Counted from the first letter of the stretch, positions 45,037 through 56,065 are shown. The stretch: DNA of 64,000 nucleotides from Candidatus Aquiluna sp. UB-MaderosW2red (GCF_900100865.1 NZ_LT627734.1:1426001-1490000); one strand, 5' to 3'. Numbers and translations are program-made. Notes: generated from the letters alone by a model not told the origin.

Positions 45037-45259
45037 TTGACCCGCCTGATCGGCTGTGCCGGGCTGATTGCTACCTGGGTTTCGTTCAACTTGGAAAACC
45101 CGAAGCGTTTTGCAGTGCTGCTTGGCTTTTTGGTCTTCGGGGGCAATGGCGGTTACCACTTGTCGATTTCTAGCCAAAATGGTGGATTCCAAAAAAGGTG
45201 AGATCAAGGCCAGAAACTCAGGCTTAAGACAAGACTCCCTCGCGAACGAGGGAGTCTGA
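45037..45259 (+). pseudogene. frameshifted small membrane protein, possibly DUF2892/YgaP-like
   Basis: Reading from TTG 45037 gives LTRLIGCAGLIATWVSFNLE and then NPKRFAVLLGFLVFG, two membrane helices, before the frame goes out at a run of five G (45139-45143) and stops at 45201. Dropping one G joins it to AMAVTTCRFLAKMVDSKKGE in the next frame, ending at 45259 (73 residues). Two helices followed by a cysteine motif and a short basic tail is the pattern of DUF2892/YgaP membrane domains, which accompany rhodaneses. No good ribosome binding site is visible. It may be a pseudogene, a base-calling error in the G run, or chance. Confidence 0.35.
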
Positions 45260-45280
45260 TCCGACCATCGCAACAGTCGG
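45233..45280. other. two adjacent stem-loops between the frameshifted ORF and ilvC
   Basis: GACTCCCTCG-CGAA-CGAGGGAGTC is a perfect 10-bp hairpin (45233-45256). It is followed after 4 nt by CCGAC...GTCGG (45261-45280). On the minus strand the first hairpin is followed by TTGTCTT, a weak U-tract. They could be a terminator or part of a small RNA. In the remaining stretch to 45404 I see only a 30-codon open frame (45305-45397, plus strand, no ribosome binding site) that I do not call. Confidence 0.4.
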
Positions 45281-45404
45281 TGGGGTGTCCCAATATAAGC
45301 ACAAATGTCCGCCGATGACAAGCAGCTTTGGTTTGAAATGTTCTTTGAGCACAGCCTGCAAATCACTTCGGATTACTCGGATACCCCGCACGTCTAGATT
45401 TAAA

Positions 45405-45443
45405 TACCAAACCCCCTTCTCATGATCTCAGAAAGGGGTTTGG
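45405..45443 (-). terminator. intrinsic terminator after ilvC, possibly bidirectional
   Basis: Stem CCAAACCCC/GGGGTTTGG (45407-45415 and 45435-45443), extended by partly paired inner bases, just past the ilvC stop. On the minus strand it is followed by TATTTAAAT. The plus side has TTGCTTTT, so it might also stop plus-strand transcripts. Confidence 0.65.
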
Positions 45444-45456
45444 TTGCTTTTGATCT

Positions 45457-46485
<1,029 letters not shown>

Positions 46486-46514
46486 TTATCTCCTTGTTTT
46501 ATTTAGAAAGCTAT

Positions 46515-47021
46515 TTAGCGAAGAACTTTTTCGCTCATGGACTTTGATCCGCGAGAGATAGCAATAGCCCCCGATTGAACCAATTCCTTGATACCAAAAG
46601 GCTCAAGAACTTTAATGAATGCCTGGCACTTAGCGCTGTCTCCGGTCACTTCAATAACCACTGCATCGCTCACAACATCAATCACCCTTGCCCGGAAAAG
46701 AGTGACGGCCTCTAGGACCTGAGAGCGGGTGGTGACGTCGGTTTTGACTTTAATCAGCATGTGGTCCCGAGCCACCGAAGCTTCTGAATCAAGCTCCACT
46801 ATCTTGAGCACATTTATGAGCTTATTGAGTTGCTTGGTGACCTGCTCGAGTGGCTGACCATCTAAAGAAACCACAACGGTCACTCGGGAAAGACCCTCTA
46901 CTTCGGTGGTCCCCACCGCAAGAGACTCGATGTTGTAACCGCGCCTTGCAAAAAGTGCTGCAACCCGGGTCAAGATGCCTGGTTTATTTTCTACCAGAAG
47001 TGAAAGTACGTGTTGCGACAT
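46515..47021 (-). CDS. ilvN: acetolactate synthase small (regulatory) subunit
   Basis: Regulatory subunit giving valine feedback on acetolactate synthase. 168 residues: N-terminal ACT domain with LLVENKPGILTRVAALFARR and GYNIESLAVG, then a C-terminal domain (VIEVTGDSAKCQAFIKVLEP and FGIKELVQSGAIAISRG). Starts 2 nt after the ilvB stop, so the subunits are coupled. Confidence 0.95.
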   Translation of the reverse strand: MSQHVLSLLVENKPGILTRVAALFARRGYNIESLAVGTTEVEGLSRVTVVVSLDGQPLEQVTKQLNKLINVLKIVELDSEASVARDHMLIKVKTDVTTRSQVLEAVTLFRARVIDVVSDAVVIEVTGDSAKCQAFIKVLEPFGIKELVQSGAIAISRGSKSMSEKVLR

Positions 47022-47023
47022 CT

Positions 47024-48778
47024 TTACTCATCCCCTTCCCATACCGGCCTAGCATCTCGAGCATATTGCACCGCATCGTTTGAAACACCGGCTGCCACCA
47101 TCGGCCAGACCATCGCATCGCGACCAACAATGAAATCAATCACTACCGGTCGATCGTTTGTTTCGATGGCGAGCTTGATTGCAGCGTCAACTTCTTCTTC
47201 GCGCTCCACCCTAATTGCCAAACATCCGTAAGCCTCTGCGAGCTTCACAAAGTCCGGCACCATCTGGGTGTCGGTGCCGGTGTGTAGGTCGGTGTTTGAG
47301 TAGCGCTTATCGTAAAACAGCGTTTGCCACTGCCGAACCATGCCCAAAGAAGAGTTATTGATGATTGCGACCTTGATGGGTATGTTGTTGATGGTGCAGG
47401 TGGCAAGCTCCTGGTTGGTCATCTGGAAACAGCCATCACCGTCGATTGCCCAAACTACCCGATCGGGCTGCGCAACCTTGGCACCCATTGCCGCTGGCAC
47501 CGAGTAACCCATGGTGCCGGCGCCTCCCGAATTCAACCAAGAGTTTGGCCGTTCGTATTTAATGAACTGTGCCGACCACATTTGGTGCTGGCCAACACCT
47601 GAGGCAAATATGGCCTCGGGGCCCGAAATCGCGCCGATTCTCTCAATCACATACTGTGGCGCTAGTTTGCCATCGTTCTCGTCGGTGTAGCCAAGTGGGT
47701 AGCGCTCCTTGAGCCCATTGACATACTCCCACCAGGAAGAGTAATCGGGCTTTTTACCTGCCATTTGCTTGGTGAGCTCGGTGATGAGCATGCCGATAAC
47801 CACCTTGGCGTCACCCACGATTGGAACATCAGCGTGGCGAACCTTGCCAATCTCCGCGGGATCAATATCTACGTGGATCACTTTGGCCCCGGGAGCGAAG
47901 CTTTTCACATCTCCGGTTACTCGATCATCGAAACGTGCACCCAAAGTGATTAGTAAATCCGCCTTTTGCAAACCGGTAACCGCTGGCACGGTTCCGTGCA
48001 TACCCGGCATGCCTAGGTGTGCCGGATGAGAATCTGGGAATGCCCCGCGAGCCATCAATGTGGTGGTCACAGGGGCATTAATCAATTCTTGCAATCTTGC
48101 CAACTCAGGAGATGCGCCTGCCCGAATCACTCCGCCGCCAATGTAGAGCATGGGTTTTTCGCTTGCAAGAATGAGCTCGGCCGCTGCCTGTATTTGCTTG
48201 CCGTGCGGGACAGTCACCGGCTTATAGCCTGCTAGATCGATCTTGGGTGGCCAGCTAAATTCGAACTTGCCGTTTTGAACGTCCTTTGGAACATCAACCA
48301 AAACCGGGCCCGGCCGTCCAGTAGTCGCAAGCTCGTAAGCCGCGGCCATAACCGCTGGAATGTCTTCAGGCTTAGTGACTAAAAAACTGTGCTTGGTAAT
48401 GGGCATTGTGATACCAACGATGTCCGCCTCTTGGAAGGCATCGGTACCAATTGCGTGAGAGTTCACCTGACCGGTAATTGCAAGCATTGGAACCGAATCC
48501 ATTTGGGCATCCATGATGGCGGTCACAAGGTTCGTGGCCCCCGGCCCGCTAGTTGCAAGGCAAACCCCGAGCCGGCCGCTAGCTGCGGCATAGCCTTCAG
48601 CAGCGTGACCAGCACCCTGCTCGTGACGAACCAGGATGTGACGGATTATTTTGGAATCCATTAGGGGGTCATAGGTTGGCAAGATGGCACCACCGGGGAG
48701 ACCGAAAATATCGGTCACACCCAGTAGCTCAAGGGATCTGATGATTCCTTGGGCCCCGGTGAGTATTTCAGCAGGCAT
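47024..48778 (-). CDS. ilvB: acetolactate synthase large (catalytic) subunit
   Basis: Thiamine-diphosphate enzyme that condenses pyruvate to acetolactate. [13 protein letters not shown], the catalytic Glu in [37 protein letters not shown], and the ThDP/Mg motif [29 protein letters not shown] region. Length 584 is typical. It follows ilvD by 25 nt and precedes ilvN by 2 nt. Confidence 0.95.
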   Translation of the reverse strand: MPAEILTGAQGIIRSLELLGVTDIFGLPGGAILPTYDPLMDSKIIRHILVRHEQGAGHAAEGYAAASGRLGVCLATSGPGATNLVTAIMDAQMDSVPMLAITGQVNSHAIGTDAFQEADIVGITMPITKHSFLVTKPEDIPAVMAAAYELATTGRPGPVLVDVPKDVQNGKFEFSWPPKIDLAGYKPVTVPHGKQIQAAAELILASEKPMLYIGGGVIRAGASPELARLQELINAPVTTTLMARGAFPDSHPAHLGMPGMHGTVPAVTGLQKADLLITLGARFDDRVTGDVKSFAPGAKVIHVDIDPAEIGKVRHADVPIVGDAKVVIGMLITELTKQMAGKKPDYSSWWEYVNGLKERYPLGYTDENDGKLAPQYVIERIGAISGPEAIFASGVGQHQMWSAQFIKYERPNSWLNSGGAGTMGYSVPAAMGAKVAQPDRVVWAIDGDGCFQMTNQELATCTINNIPIKVAIINNSSLGMVRQWQTLFYDKRYSNTDLHTGTDTQMVPDFVKLAEAYGCLAIRVEREEEVDAAIKLAIETNDRPVVIDFIVGRDAMVWPMVAAGVSNDAVQYARDARPVWEGDE

Positions 48779-48803
48779 TTAAATCCTCATTCGTTTTGGC
48801 AAA

Positions 48804-50495
48804 CTAACCGCAGTATGCGCCCTCTGAGGCTGAATGCACTAATTTCGTAAACTTTGCGAGCACACCGCTGGTGTAGCGCGGCGGTAGTGGCTGCCAGTCG
48901 ATCCGGCGGCGAGCCAACTCTTCATCGTCGACGAGTAAGTCAAGCGAACGAGTGGCGATGTCGACTCGTATTAAGTCTCCATCGCGAACCAGAGAAATCG
49001 GCCCACCTTCGGTGGCCTCTGGAGAAATGTGTCCGATGCAAAGGCCGGTTGTGCCGCCTGAGAATCTTCCGTCCGTTAATAATAAGACATCGCCACCTAG
49101 TCCTGCACCTTTAACAGCTGCAGTGAAGGCAAGCATCTCGCGCATCCCCGGGCCACCCTTTGGTCCCTCATAGCGAATAACGACCGCATCTCCGGGCATA
49201 ATTTCGCCGTTGGCGAGAGCTTCCAAGGCGCCATTTTCCCTGTCGTAGACCTTCGCTGGGCCCTCGAACCCAGCAAGAGTGAAGCCCGCGGTCTTCACAA
49301 CGGCACCATCTGGAGCAAAGGAGCCGTGCAGGATGTTAATTCCGCCACGAGCGTTCATCGGGTTATCAATTGCGCGAATAATCTTGCCATCCGGGTCCGG
49401 TGGAGAAATATCGGCTAAATTCTCGGCCATCGTTTTTCCGGTTACGGTCAGCACGTCGCCGTGCAAGAGACCGGCATCTAAAAGTGCCTTCATCAAAACC
49501 GGAACGCCGCCGACACGGTCCACATCGTTCATCACATACTGACCAAATGGCTTCAGGTCTCCCAATTGCGGAACTTTGTCGGCAATCCGGTTAAAGTCTG
49601 AAAGTTTAAGGTCCACTTCGGCCTCGCGAGCGATTGCCAGAAGGTGCAACACGGCATTGGTGGAACCGCCGAAAGCCATCAAAACCGCAATCGCGTTCTC
49701 AAAAGCCTTCTTGGTCATGATCATGCGGGCGGTGATGCCCTTAGAAATCAAATTAACGACAGCCTCACCGGAGCGCTGCGCCCAAATGTCGCGCCGACGA
49801 TCTGCTGCGGGTGGGGCTGCTGAACCAGGGAGGCTCATTCCAAGAGCTTCTCCGATTGACGCAAGAGTATTAGCGGTATACATTCCGCCACAGGCGCCCT
49901 CACCGGGACAAATTGCGCGCTCGATCCGGTCTAGGTCCTCAAGGCTCATGATCCCAGCATTGCAGGCCCCAACCGCCTCAAAAGCATCGATAATTGTGAC
50001 CTGCTTTTCCGTTCCATCGGTCAGTTTTACCCAACCCGGGGCAATTGTGCCGGCATACAAAAATACTGAAGCCAAATCAAGCCTGGCTGCCGCCATCAAC
50101 ATACCCGGCAGTGACTTATCGCAGCCTGCTAGCAATACCGAGCCATCCAGGCGCTCCGCCTGCATCACGGTCTCAACCGAATCCGCAATGACCTCTCTGG
50201 AAACCAGAGAAAAGTGCATGCCCTCGTGACCCATGGAAATACCATCTGAAATCGAAATCGTTCCAAACTGCATTGGAAATCCGTTAGCGTCCTTAACCCC
50301 AACCTTTACGGCTTTGGCGAGTCGATCGAGAGACAAATTGCAAGGAGAGAGTTCGTTCCAAGAGGATGCAATCCCAATTTGCGGCTTAACCCAGTCGTCA
50401 TCGCCCATCCCCACTGCTCGAAGCATGCCTCTGGCTGGTGCACGTTCGATGCCATCGGTAACAAGGTAAGAGCGGGGTTTCATGGGATTTGTCAT
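48804..50495 (-). CDS. ilvD: dihydroxy-acid dehydratase
   Basis: Fe-S dehydratase making the keto acids for valine, leucine and isoleucine. 563 residues from the ATG at 50495 ([20 protein letters not shown]); the longer frame would overlap the divergent crtB gene. Cluster/metal motifs: [19 protein letters not shown] and [18 protein letters not shown]; later [20 protein letters not shown]. First gene of the ilvDBNC operon; the 39-bp gap to crtB leaves no space for a long leader or attenuator. Confidence 0.94.
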   Translation of the reverse strand: MTNPMKPRSYLVTDGIERAPARGMLRAVGMGDDDWVKPQIGIASSWNELSPCNLSLDRLAKAVKVGVKDANGFPMQFGTISISDGISMGHEGMHFSLVSREVIADSVETVMQAERLDGSVLLAGCDKSLPGMLMAAARLDLASVFLYAGTIAPGWVKLTDGTEKQVTIIDAFEAVGACNAGIMSLEDLDRIERAICPGEGACGGMYTANTLASIGEALGMSLPGSAAPPAADRRRDIWAQRSGEAVVNLISKGITARMIMTKKAFENAIAVLMAFGGSTNAVLHLLAIAREAEVDLKLSDFNRIADKVPQLGDLKPFGQYVMNDVDRVGGVPVLMKALLDAGLLHGDVLTVTGKTMAENLADISPPDPDGKIIRAIDNPMNARGGINILHGSFAPDGAVVKTAGFTLAGFEGPAKVYDRENGALEALANGEIMPGDAVVIRYEGPKGGPGMREMLAFTAAVKGAGLGGDVLLLTDGRFSGGTTGLCIGHISPEATEGGPISLVRDGDLIRVDIATRSLDLLVDDEELARRRIDWQPLPPRYTSGVLAKFTKLVHSASEGAYCG

Positions 50496-50534
50496 GCACT
50501 TAATCTTAGTTGGGAAAACTAGTACCCTGATGGC

Positions 50535-51428
50535 GTGGAACCACAAGACACGACCAAAGTCCCAACCGGACTCAATCTTTATAACATCGCCGCTCACAGG
50601 GCCGCAAAAGAGGTTATTTACGCCTACTCGACATCGTTTGGTTTGGCCACCAGGCTGCTGGATAAAAAACTCCGCCCCTCGGTCGAAAACATCTACGCGC
50701 TTGTGAGAGTGGCCGATGAGATAGTTGATGGCTCAGCCCATCAGGCAGCCGAGTTAGCACCAGAATTAGACCCGGAAGAAGAACTAAATAAGTTTGAACA
50801 AGAGACCTATCGAGCCATGCAGCTCGGCTACAGCACCAATTTGATTATTCACGCCTTCGCCCTAACCGCCAGGGAAGTTGGAATCCAAAAAGATATTGTG
50901 GAGCCCTTTTTCTACTCCATGCGACAGGACCTAAACCAAAAGGCCCACACCCAAGAGTCCTTCGATACCTACGTCTACGGCTCAGCCGAAGTGGTGGGGC
51001 TAATGTGTCTCGCGGTGTTTGTGCATGGCAAAAACTATTCGCTGGATGAAAAACAAAAGCTAGTCAAAGGTGCCAGAGCCCTTGGAAGTGCATTTCAAAA
51101 GGTGAACTTTCTTAGAGACCTCGAAGCCGATTTCAAAAGTCTTGAGCGAAGCTATTTTCCCGATGTGAACATAAGTAGCTTTGATGAGGAAACCAAGATG
51201 CGCTTGGTTGAAGATATCGAGAAGGACCTAAAGGTTTCGGCCGCCTCCCTCGGGCTTTTGCCGAGTTCAGCCAAAAGGGCCGTCACCGCAGCTCAGCTTT
51301 TATTCCAAGAACTAAATCAGAAAATTGGAACAACTAGCGCCCAAGATTTGATTAACACTCGTATCAGCGTGAATAACTTCAAAAAACTCATGCTACTTTT
51401 CAGAGCAATTATGGGAGCTAAGCCTTGA
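50535..51428 (+). CDS. crtB: phytoene synthase
   Basis: Condenses two geranylgeranyl diphosphates to phytoene, first carotenoid step. 297 residues with the first Asp-rich motif [12 protein letters not shown] near residue 55 and the second region [19 protein letters not shown] near residue 194. GTG start at 50535. First gene of a five-gene operon; no crtE/idsA (GGPP synthase) precedes it, so GGPP must come from elsewhere. TGA overlaps the TTG of crtI. Confidence 0.93.
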   Translation: MEPQDTTKVPTGLNLYNIAAHRAAKEVIYAYSTSFGLATRLLDKKLRPSVENIYALVRVADEIVDGSAHQAAELAPELDPEEELNKFEQETYRAMQLGYSTNLIIHAFALTAREVGIQKDIVEPFFYSMRQDLNQKAHTQESFDTYVYGSAEVVGLMCLAVFVHGKNYSLDEKQKLVKGARALGSAFQKVNFLRDLEADFKSLERSYFPDVNISSFDEETKMRLVEDIEKDLKVSAASLGLLPSSAKRAVTAAQLLFQELNQKIGTTSAQDLINTRISVNNFKKLMLLFRAIMGAKP

Positions 51429-53002
51429 CTCAAAAAACAGCGGTAGTAATCGGTGGCGGCATCGCAGGCCTTGCAAGCGCGGCCCTGTTGGCAAAAGCCG
51501 GTATGAAGGTGCAGCTCTTTGAGGCCAAGGATGTGCTTGGCGGCAGGGCTTACAGCTGGGAAAAAGACGGCTTCAGATTCGACATGGGACCCAGCTGGTA
51601 TCTCATGCCGGATGCCTTTGAGCAGTTTTTCAACCTGATGGGAACCACGGCTGATAAGGAACTGGACCTCGAGCGCCTGTCCCCCGCCTACCAGACCCGG
51701 AACGAGGGTAAAAACGATCGCCTGATCATGAGCGAGAACCTGCCAGAAATCAAAGAGTTGTTCGATTCAATCGAGCCTGGCAGCTCGGTGAAACTGCAGC
51801 AATATCTTGACAGTGCGGAAGAAACCTACGAGCTTTCTATTAAGCACTTTTTGTACACCAACTTTCGAGATGTCAGAAGCTTTGTGCACCCAGATGTGCT
51901 GAAGAAGCTTGCTAAGTTCCTGAAACTACTCACAATGTCTCTTTATGACTATTCAGGTAAGTATGTAAAAGACGACCGACTAAAAAAGATGCTGAACTTT
52001 CCATCCGTGTTTCTAGGAGCCTCCCCATACAACACCCCGAGCATGTACCACCTAATGACCCACGTGGATATGAATCAGGGTGTTTATTACCCGCAGGGTG
52101 GCATACACACTGTGATTCAGGCGATCGAGCGGCTTGCTAAAAAGCACGGCGTCGAAATCCACACCTCTTCGCCAGTCACCAAAATCCTGAGTGAAAACGG
52201 CAAAGCCGTTGGCATTCAGGTCGGCCCAGCCGAGTATCTGGCCGACGTAGTGGTTGCGAGCGCCGATCTGCACCACGTGGAAACCAAGCTGCTCGAACCC
52301 AAAGAGCAGACTTTCCCGCAGAAATTCTGGGATAAAAAGATTCCTGGCCCCTCAGCGATGCTGATCTATTTGGGTGTCAAGGGCAAGCTTCCGCAGCTAG
52401 ATCACCACACGCTTTTATACACCGAGGATTGGGATACCAACTTCGCAGAGGTATTCCACAAAGCAGACGGCATGCGCAAGGTGCCCTCTCCTGCCTCGCT
52501 GTATATTTGCATGCCGTCAAAGACCGATAAGACCGTTGCCCCCGAAGGTTTTGAGAATGTCTTCGTGCTGGTCCCAATCGCCCCGGACCCCTCTATCGGT
52601 AGAGGTGGCATCGAGCGCTCAGGTGATGAGCAATTCGAGCTTGAGGCTGACAAAATCATCCAGCAAATATCTGACTGGTGCGAAATCCCAGATCTTGCCG
52701 AGCGCATCGTTGTCAGAAGAACCGTAGGCCCGCAGAATTTTGAAGAGGAACTCAACGCCTGGAGCGGCACCGCCTTGGGGATGGCGCACACTCTGACTCA
52801 GAGTGCATTTTTTAGACCAGCGAATTTCTCAAAGAAACTCAAAAACCTCTTCTACACCGGACACAACACCATCCCCGGCATTGGCCTGCCGATGTGCCTA
52901 ATCGGTGCGGAGCTCGTGTATAAGCATCTAATCGATGACAAGAGCTCCGGCCCGACAGTTGGCGAACTGACCGAGGTAACCAACTGGAAGGGTCTTAGGT
53001 GA
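51425..53002 (+). CDS. crtI: phytoene desaturase
   Basis: FAD enzyme desaturating phytoene to lycopene. N-terminal dinucleotide motif AVVIGGGIAGLASAALLAKA, then LGGRAYSWEKDGFRFDMGPSWY, and the C-terminal CrtI signature NLFYTGHNTIPGIGLPMCLIG. Length 525 is typical. TTG start, 4-nt overlap with crtB; its TGA overlaps the GTG of the next gene. Confidence 0.94.
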   Translation: MTQKTAVVIGGGIAGLASAALLAKAGMKVQLFEAKDVLGGRAYSWEKDGFRFDMGPSWYLMPDAFEQFFNLMGTTADKELDLERLSPAYQTRNEGKNDRLIMSENLPEIKELFDSIEPGSSVKLQQYLDSAEETYELSIKHFLYTNFRDVRSFVHPDVLKKLAKFLKLLTMSLYDYSGKYVKDDRLKKMLNFPSVFLGASPYNTPSMYHLMTHVDMNQGVYYPQGGIHTVIQAIERLAKKHGVEIHTSSPVTKILSENGKAVGIQVGPAEYLADVVVASADLHHVETKLLEPKEQTFPQKFWDKKIPGPSAMLIYLGVKGKLPQLDHHTLLYTEDWDTNFAEVFHKADGMRKVPSPASLYICMPSKTDKTVAPEGFENVFVLVPIAPDPSIGRGGIERSGDEQFELEADKIIQQISDWCEIPDLAERIVVRRTVGPQNFEEELNAWSGTALGMAHTLTQSAFFRPANFSKKLKNLFYTGHNTIPGIGLPMCLIGAELVYKHLIDDKSSGPTVGELTEVTNWKGLR

Positions 53003-53325
53003 GTTTTGAGATAGCCAGCTTTGGCTATCTTGCGGCTCTACTAATTTCCATAGCCGGACTTGGCGCGATCGATCATAGACAGAAGCTTGCGCTTTTTGTC
53101 CACACCAAAGCCACCGTTTTATCGGTCAGTATCGGCGTGGTGGTTTTTCTAATCTGGGATCTACTTGGGATAGCACTGGGAATCTTTTTCCGAGGCAATG
53201 CTCCACACCTAAGCGGCATCCTCTTGGCGCCAGAACTACCGATTGAAGAGTTGTTCTTTTTGATTCTGCTTTGCTACAACACCCTTCTGGCATACTGCTT
53301 TTTCGCAAGGAGGCTTGCCAAGTGA
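52999..53325 (+). CDS. crtYe: lycopene cyclase domain subunit, CrtYe-like
   Basis: A 108-residue membrane protein, one half of the heterodimeric lycopene cyclase of actinobacteria. Three hydrophobic segments and the conserved LPIEELFFLILLCYNTLLAY (PxEE motif) are visible. GTG start, 4-nt overlaps on both sides. Whether the ring made is epsilon, gamma or beta cannot be told from this sequence alone; the symbol follows the Corynebacterium naming. Confidence 0.85.
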   Translation: MSFEIASFGYLAALLISIAGLGAIDHRQKLALFVHTKATVLSVSIGVVVFLIWDLLGIALGIFFRGNAPHLSGILLAPELPIEELFFLILLCYNTLLAYCFFARRLAK

Positions 53326-53609
53326 TTTATTTATTGCTCAACACCGTAGTTCTATCCCTGGGAGCGGGCTATGCGTTTTTAATGCGCAGATGGTTGCCAG
53401 TGAAGCCAGTCATATACGCAGGTGTCGTGATGCTTACCCTCACCGCAATCTTTGACAATCTGATCATCGGCACCGGCATAGTTGCCTATGACCAAGAAAA
53501 AATCTCCGGCATCATGATTGGTCTTGCCCCCATAGAAGATTTCGCCTATACGGTTCTGGCACTTGTGCTGATCCCATCCCTGTTTAATTTGTTTCGGACC
53601 AAATTGTGA
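53322..53609 (+). CDS. crtYf: lycopene cyclase domain subunit, CrtYf-like
   Basis: The second cyclase subunit, 95 residues from the GTG at 53322 (an upstream frame extension overlaps crtYe and is ignored). Membrane segments at about residues 2-18, 26-46 and 71-88 and the motif IGLAPIEDFAYTVLALVLIP (PIED). The start overlaps the crtYe TGA and its own TGA overlaps the next GTG. Confidence 0.83.
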   Translation: MIYLLLNTVVLSLGAGYAFLMRRWLPVKPVIYAGVVMLTLTAIFDNLIIGTGIVAYDQEKISGIMIGLAPIEDFAYTVLALVLIPSLFNLFRTKL

Positions 53610-54457
53610 TTCTGAAAAAGCTCTTTATTTCCTCGAGGCCCATCTCCTGGATCAACACCGCCTTCCCGTTCGCGGTGGCGTATTACCTCGGAACCGCAGA
53701 GTTCGACCTGGTGTTTTTTCTCGGTACCTTCTTTTTTCTAATCCCTTACAACCTTTTGATGTATGGGGTGAACGATGTCTACGATTACGAATCCGATTTG
53801 CGCAACCCCCGCAAAGGCGGCATCGAGGGTGGGCTACTAGACCCCAAGTATCACTTGGCAACTCTTTATTGGGCCTACTTACTCGCCCTCCCTTTTGTGA
53901 TAGCTCTCACGGCCCTAAAACCGAGCGCTTGGCTAGTGCTTTGGTTCACAATTTTCATGGTGATTGCCTATAGCCATAAGGCCTCCAGGTTCAAAGAGAT
54001 ACCGGTGTTGGATTCGATTACCTCTAGCCTGCACTTTGTTGGACCGCTGGTTACTGGCCTTTTCATGAGTGGGGCAGACATTAGTGCCCAGGGCCAAAGC
54101 GCAACCCTGATTGCCTTTTTCCTTTGGGGTATGGCCTCCCATGCCTTCGGGGCCGTTCAAGACGTGAAAGCAGATCGCGAAGCTGGCATCCACTCAATTG
54201 CCACCAAGTTTGGCGCCAGAATCACAACCAGATTGGCCCTAGTGGGTTACCTATTAGCGGGAATCTCGGCCCTAACCCTGCCCGATAGGTTCGCATTTGC
54301 CACCCTGGCGGCAATCCCATATCTTGTGGTGGTAGGCCGCGAGTTTTTCATCACCGATGAAACTTGCGAAACAGCCCACCGCGGTTGGCGTGTTTTTATT
54401 TGGCTCAACTTTTTCGCAGGCGCCCTGGTGAGTGCATTACTTATAGGTCCAAGCTAA
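53606..54457 (+). CDS. crtEb: lycopene elongase (UbiA-family prenyltransferase)
   Basis: A 283-residue membrane prenyltransferase with about nine helices. First Asp motif NDVYDYESDLRN near residue 56, second motif QDVKADREAGIHSIAT near residue 188. In Corynebacterium and Micrococcus the CrtEb enzyme adds two C5 units to lycopene, giving C50 carotenoids. Position after the heterodimeric cyclase genes supports this role and predicts a decaprenoxanthin- or sarcinaxanthin-type pigment. Confidence 0.88.
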   Translation: MILKKLFISSRPISWINTAFPFAVAYYLGTAEFDLVFFLGTFFFLIPYNLLMYGVNDVYDYESDLRNPRKGGIEGGLLDPKYHLATLYWAYLLALPFVIALTALKPSAWLVLWFTIFMVIAYSHKASRFKEIPVLDSITSSLHFVGPLVTGLFMSGADISAQGQSATLIAFFLWGMASHAFGAVQDVKADREAGIHSIATKFGARITTRLALVGYLLAGISALTLPDRFAFATLAAIPYLVVVGREFFITDETCETAHRGWRVFIWLNFFAGALVSALLIGPS

Positions 54458-54466
54458 ACCAAAGAT

Positions 54467-54907
54467 CTAGCGCAGCGACCAATCAATCAGGTGGCGCCTA
54501 GAGAATTTAGGCGCACAGTGCTTGCAAGATAGCAAGCTGGTTGGCTTCCGAGACCTAAAGTGTTCGTGGCCACCCGGACAAACCCCTAGGTACCTCGCAC
54601 TCTCGCGGGCAATTTGATTACCATCAATTCTCTGGTGCAAATAGCCCAGCTCGGTTGCTTTGTTCTTCCAGATAGCGCCGTGACCGGCCCCTTCGCCGCA
54701 AAGCGCGTGGGCTATCTCGTGCAGTAAAACCTGTTCGATTTGATGCAAGTCGCCGGTTAGTACCAGATGCTTACTCAAAGTGATTCGCTTATCACGGTAG
54801 TTACAAACTCCCGCACGCCTGATTGCTCGATCAAAGCCGAATGAGTAGTTCACAATCCCGTGCTGCTGGAATAACTTAGCTGCCAGCTCAATAACCCGTT
54901 CTTGCAT
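54467..54907 (-). CDS. SprT-like zinc metalloprotease domain protein
   Basis: A 146-residue SprT family protein. The zinc motif is VLLHEIAHALCGEGAGHGAIW (HExxH plus downstream His) near residues 62-80. The C-terminal part has two cysteine pairs (VCPGGHEHF and LSCKHCAPKF) that fit a degenerate zinc ribbon. Eukaryotic SPRTN repairs DNA-protein crosslinks; the bacterial role is not established. ATG start; 6 nt downstream of the MalY-type gene on the same strand. Confidence 0.85.
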   Translation of the reverse strand: MQERVIELAAKLFQQHGIVNYSFGFDRAIRRAGVCNYRDKRITLSKHLVLTGDLHQIEQVLLHEIAHALCGEGAGHGAIWKNKATELGYLHQRIDGNQIARESARYLGVCPGGHEHFRSRKPTSLLSCKHCAPKFSRRHLIDWSLR

Positions 54908-54913
54908 AACCGC

Positions 54914-56065
54914 TTAGTGAACACCCTCGAGCGCCGCCGCCATTCTTCTAACGGCCTCGGTGATTCTGGGCTTTGAGGTGGCGAAATTAAACCTAATAAA
55001 AGAAGAGTATTGATCCTGTGGCGCAAAATCCTCCCCTGGATTCAGCGCAACCTTAGCCTCTGCTAATAAAAACTGCATGGGGCGCTCAACGTGATAAGCA
55101 GCCAGGTCGATCCAAGCCAAATAAGTGGCATCCATATCAGCCACTTTCGCTTTGGGTAGCATGCTAGCTAGCTCGTGACGAAGGTGGTCGAGGTTCTCTT
55201 GCAGAGTCGAAACGGTTTCCTCAATCCACCCGCCGCAATCTTTATAGGACACCACCATTGCAAGCCCGCCGATTAATGAGCTTCTCCAGAGCATTGCTTC
55301 GGGCATGCCCGCGAGTTTTTTGCGAACGGTCTCGCTCTGGGTGGCGATAAACGCCGCCTTGAGCCCTGCGGTATTCCAAGATTTGGAAGTCGATGTGATA
55401 ACCACGCCCGTCTCACGCGCGGCATCCGAGACGGAAAGGAAGGGGGTGAAAGGAACCCAAGCCAGTGGGGCGTGAATCTCGTCAGAGATTACTAGCACCC
55501 CGTGAGCCTTTGCCAGATCGGCTATCTGAGTCAATTCTTGCGCCGAATGCACTCGACCAACCGGATTCTGCGGACTGCAGATTAGAAATATTTTGACACC
55601 TGATTCAAAGGCCTTTTCAATCCCTGGAATATCCAACTGCCAGCGCTCTGCTACTAGATTCAGGGGTACATCCACAACTTCGCACTGAGCCTCTTGGATC
55701 CAAGAGTAAAAATTTGGGTAGACCGGTGAATTTACCAAAACTCGGTCGCCTGGGCTAGAAACCGCTCGAATTATCTCTACCGCGGCGACCCCGACGTCGG
55801 TGGCCATCGAGATTCCCTTGGGGTCGATCTGCCAGCCCCACTTATCCAAAGCATATGCCTCAAATGCCGGCGCGAGCTCGGGTAGCGGGCCAAGATAACC
55901 AAGGTCGGAGTTAGTGGCCAAGGAGATGATTAGGTCACTTATCGGTTTTGCAACGGGGAAGTCCATCTCTGCCACGTGCATAGGCAGGACATCCTCGGGA
56001 TACCTCTTCCACTTCGAACTCGAACGGTTGGCATAATTTCCAAATGAATCTTCAGGTCTGATCAC
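54914..56065 (-). CDS. MalY/PatB family PLP-dependent C-S beta-lyase/aminotransferase
   Basis: A 383-residue fold-type I PLP enzyme of the MalY/PatB group, which split cystathionine or cysteine conjugates. DVLPMHVAEMDFPVAKPISD is the group-specific N-terminal motif. Further motifs are ATDVGVAAVEIIRAV, LICSPQNPVGRV, VISDEIHAPLAW and the PLP-Lys region ITSTSKSWNTAGLKAAF. GTG start at 56065. Known relatives provide homocysteine or odorant thiols; the substrate here is open. Confidence 0.88.
   Translation of the reverse strand: MIRPEDSFGNYANRSSSKWKRYPEDVLPMHVAEMDFPVAKPISDLIISLATNSDLGYLGPLPELAPAFEAYALDKWGWQIDPKGISMATDVGVAAVEIIRAVSSPGDRVLVNSPVYPNFYSWIQEAQCEVVDVPLNLVAERWQLDIPGIEKAFESGVKIFLICSPQNPVGRVHSAQELTQIADLAKAHGVLVISDEIHAPLAWVPFTPFLSVSDAARETGVVITSTSKSWNTAGLKAAFIATQSETVRKKLAGMPEAMLWRSSLIGGLAMVVSYKDCGGWIEETVSTLQENLDHLRHELASMLPKAKVADMDATYLAWIDLAAYHVERPMQFLLAEAKVALNPGEDFAPQDQYSSFIRFNFATSKPRITEAVRRMAAALEGVH

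Noticed and set aside
44989-45366. 125-codon minus-strand frame
   Set aside because: It spans the operator edge, two hairpins and the opposite-strand hydrophobic ORF, and has no recognisable domain or ribosome site.
45305-45397. 30-codon plus-strand frame MSADDKQLWFEMFFEHS...
   Set aside because: The amino acid pattern looks protein-like and a terminator follows, but there is no ribosome binding site or promoter and it is too short to support.
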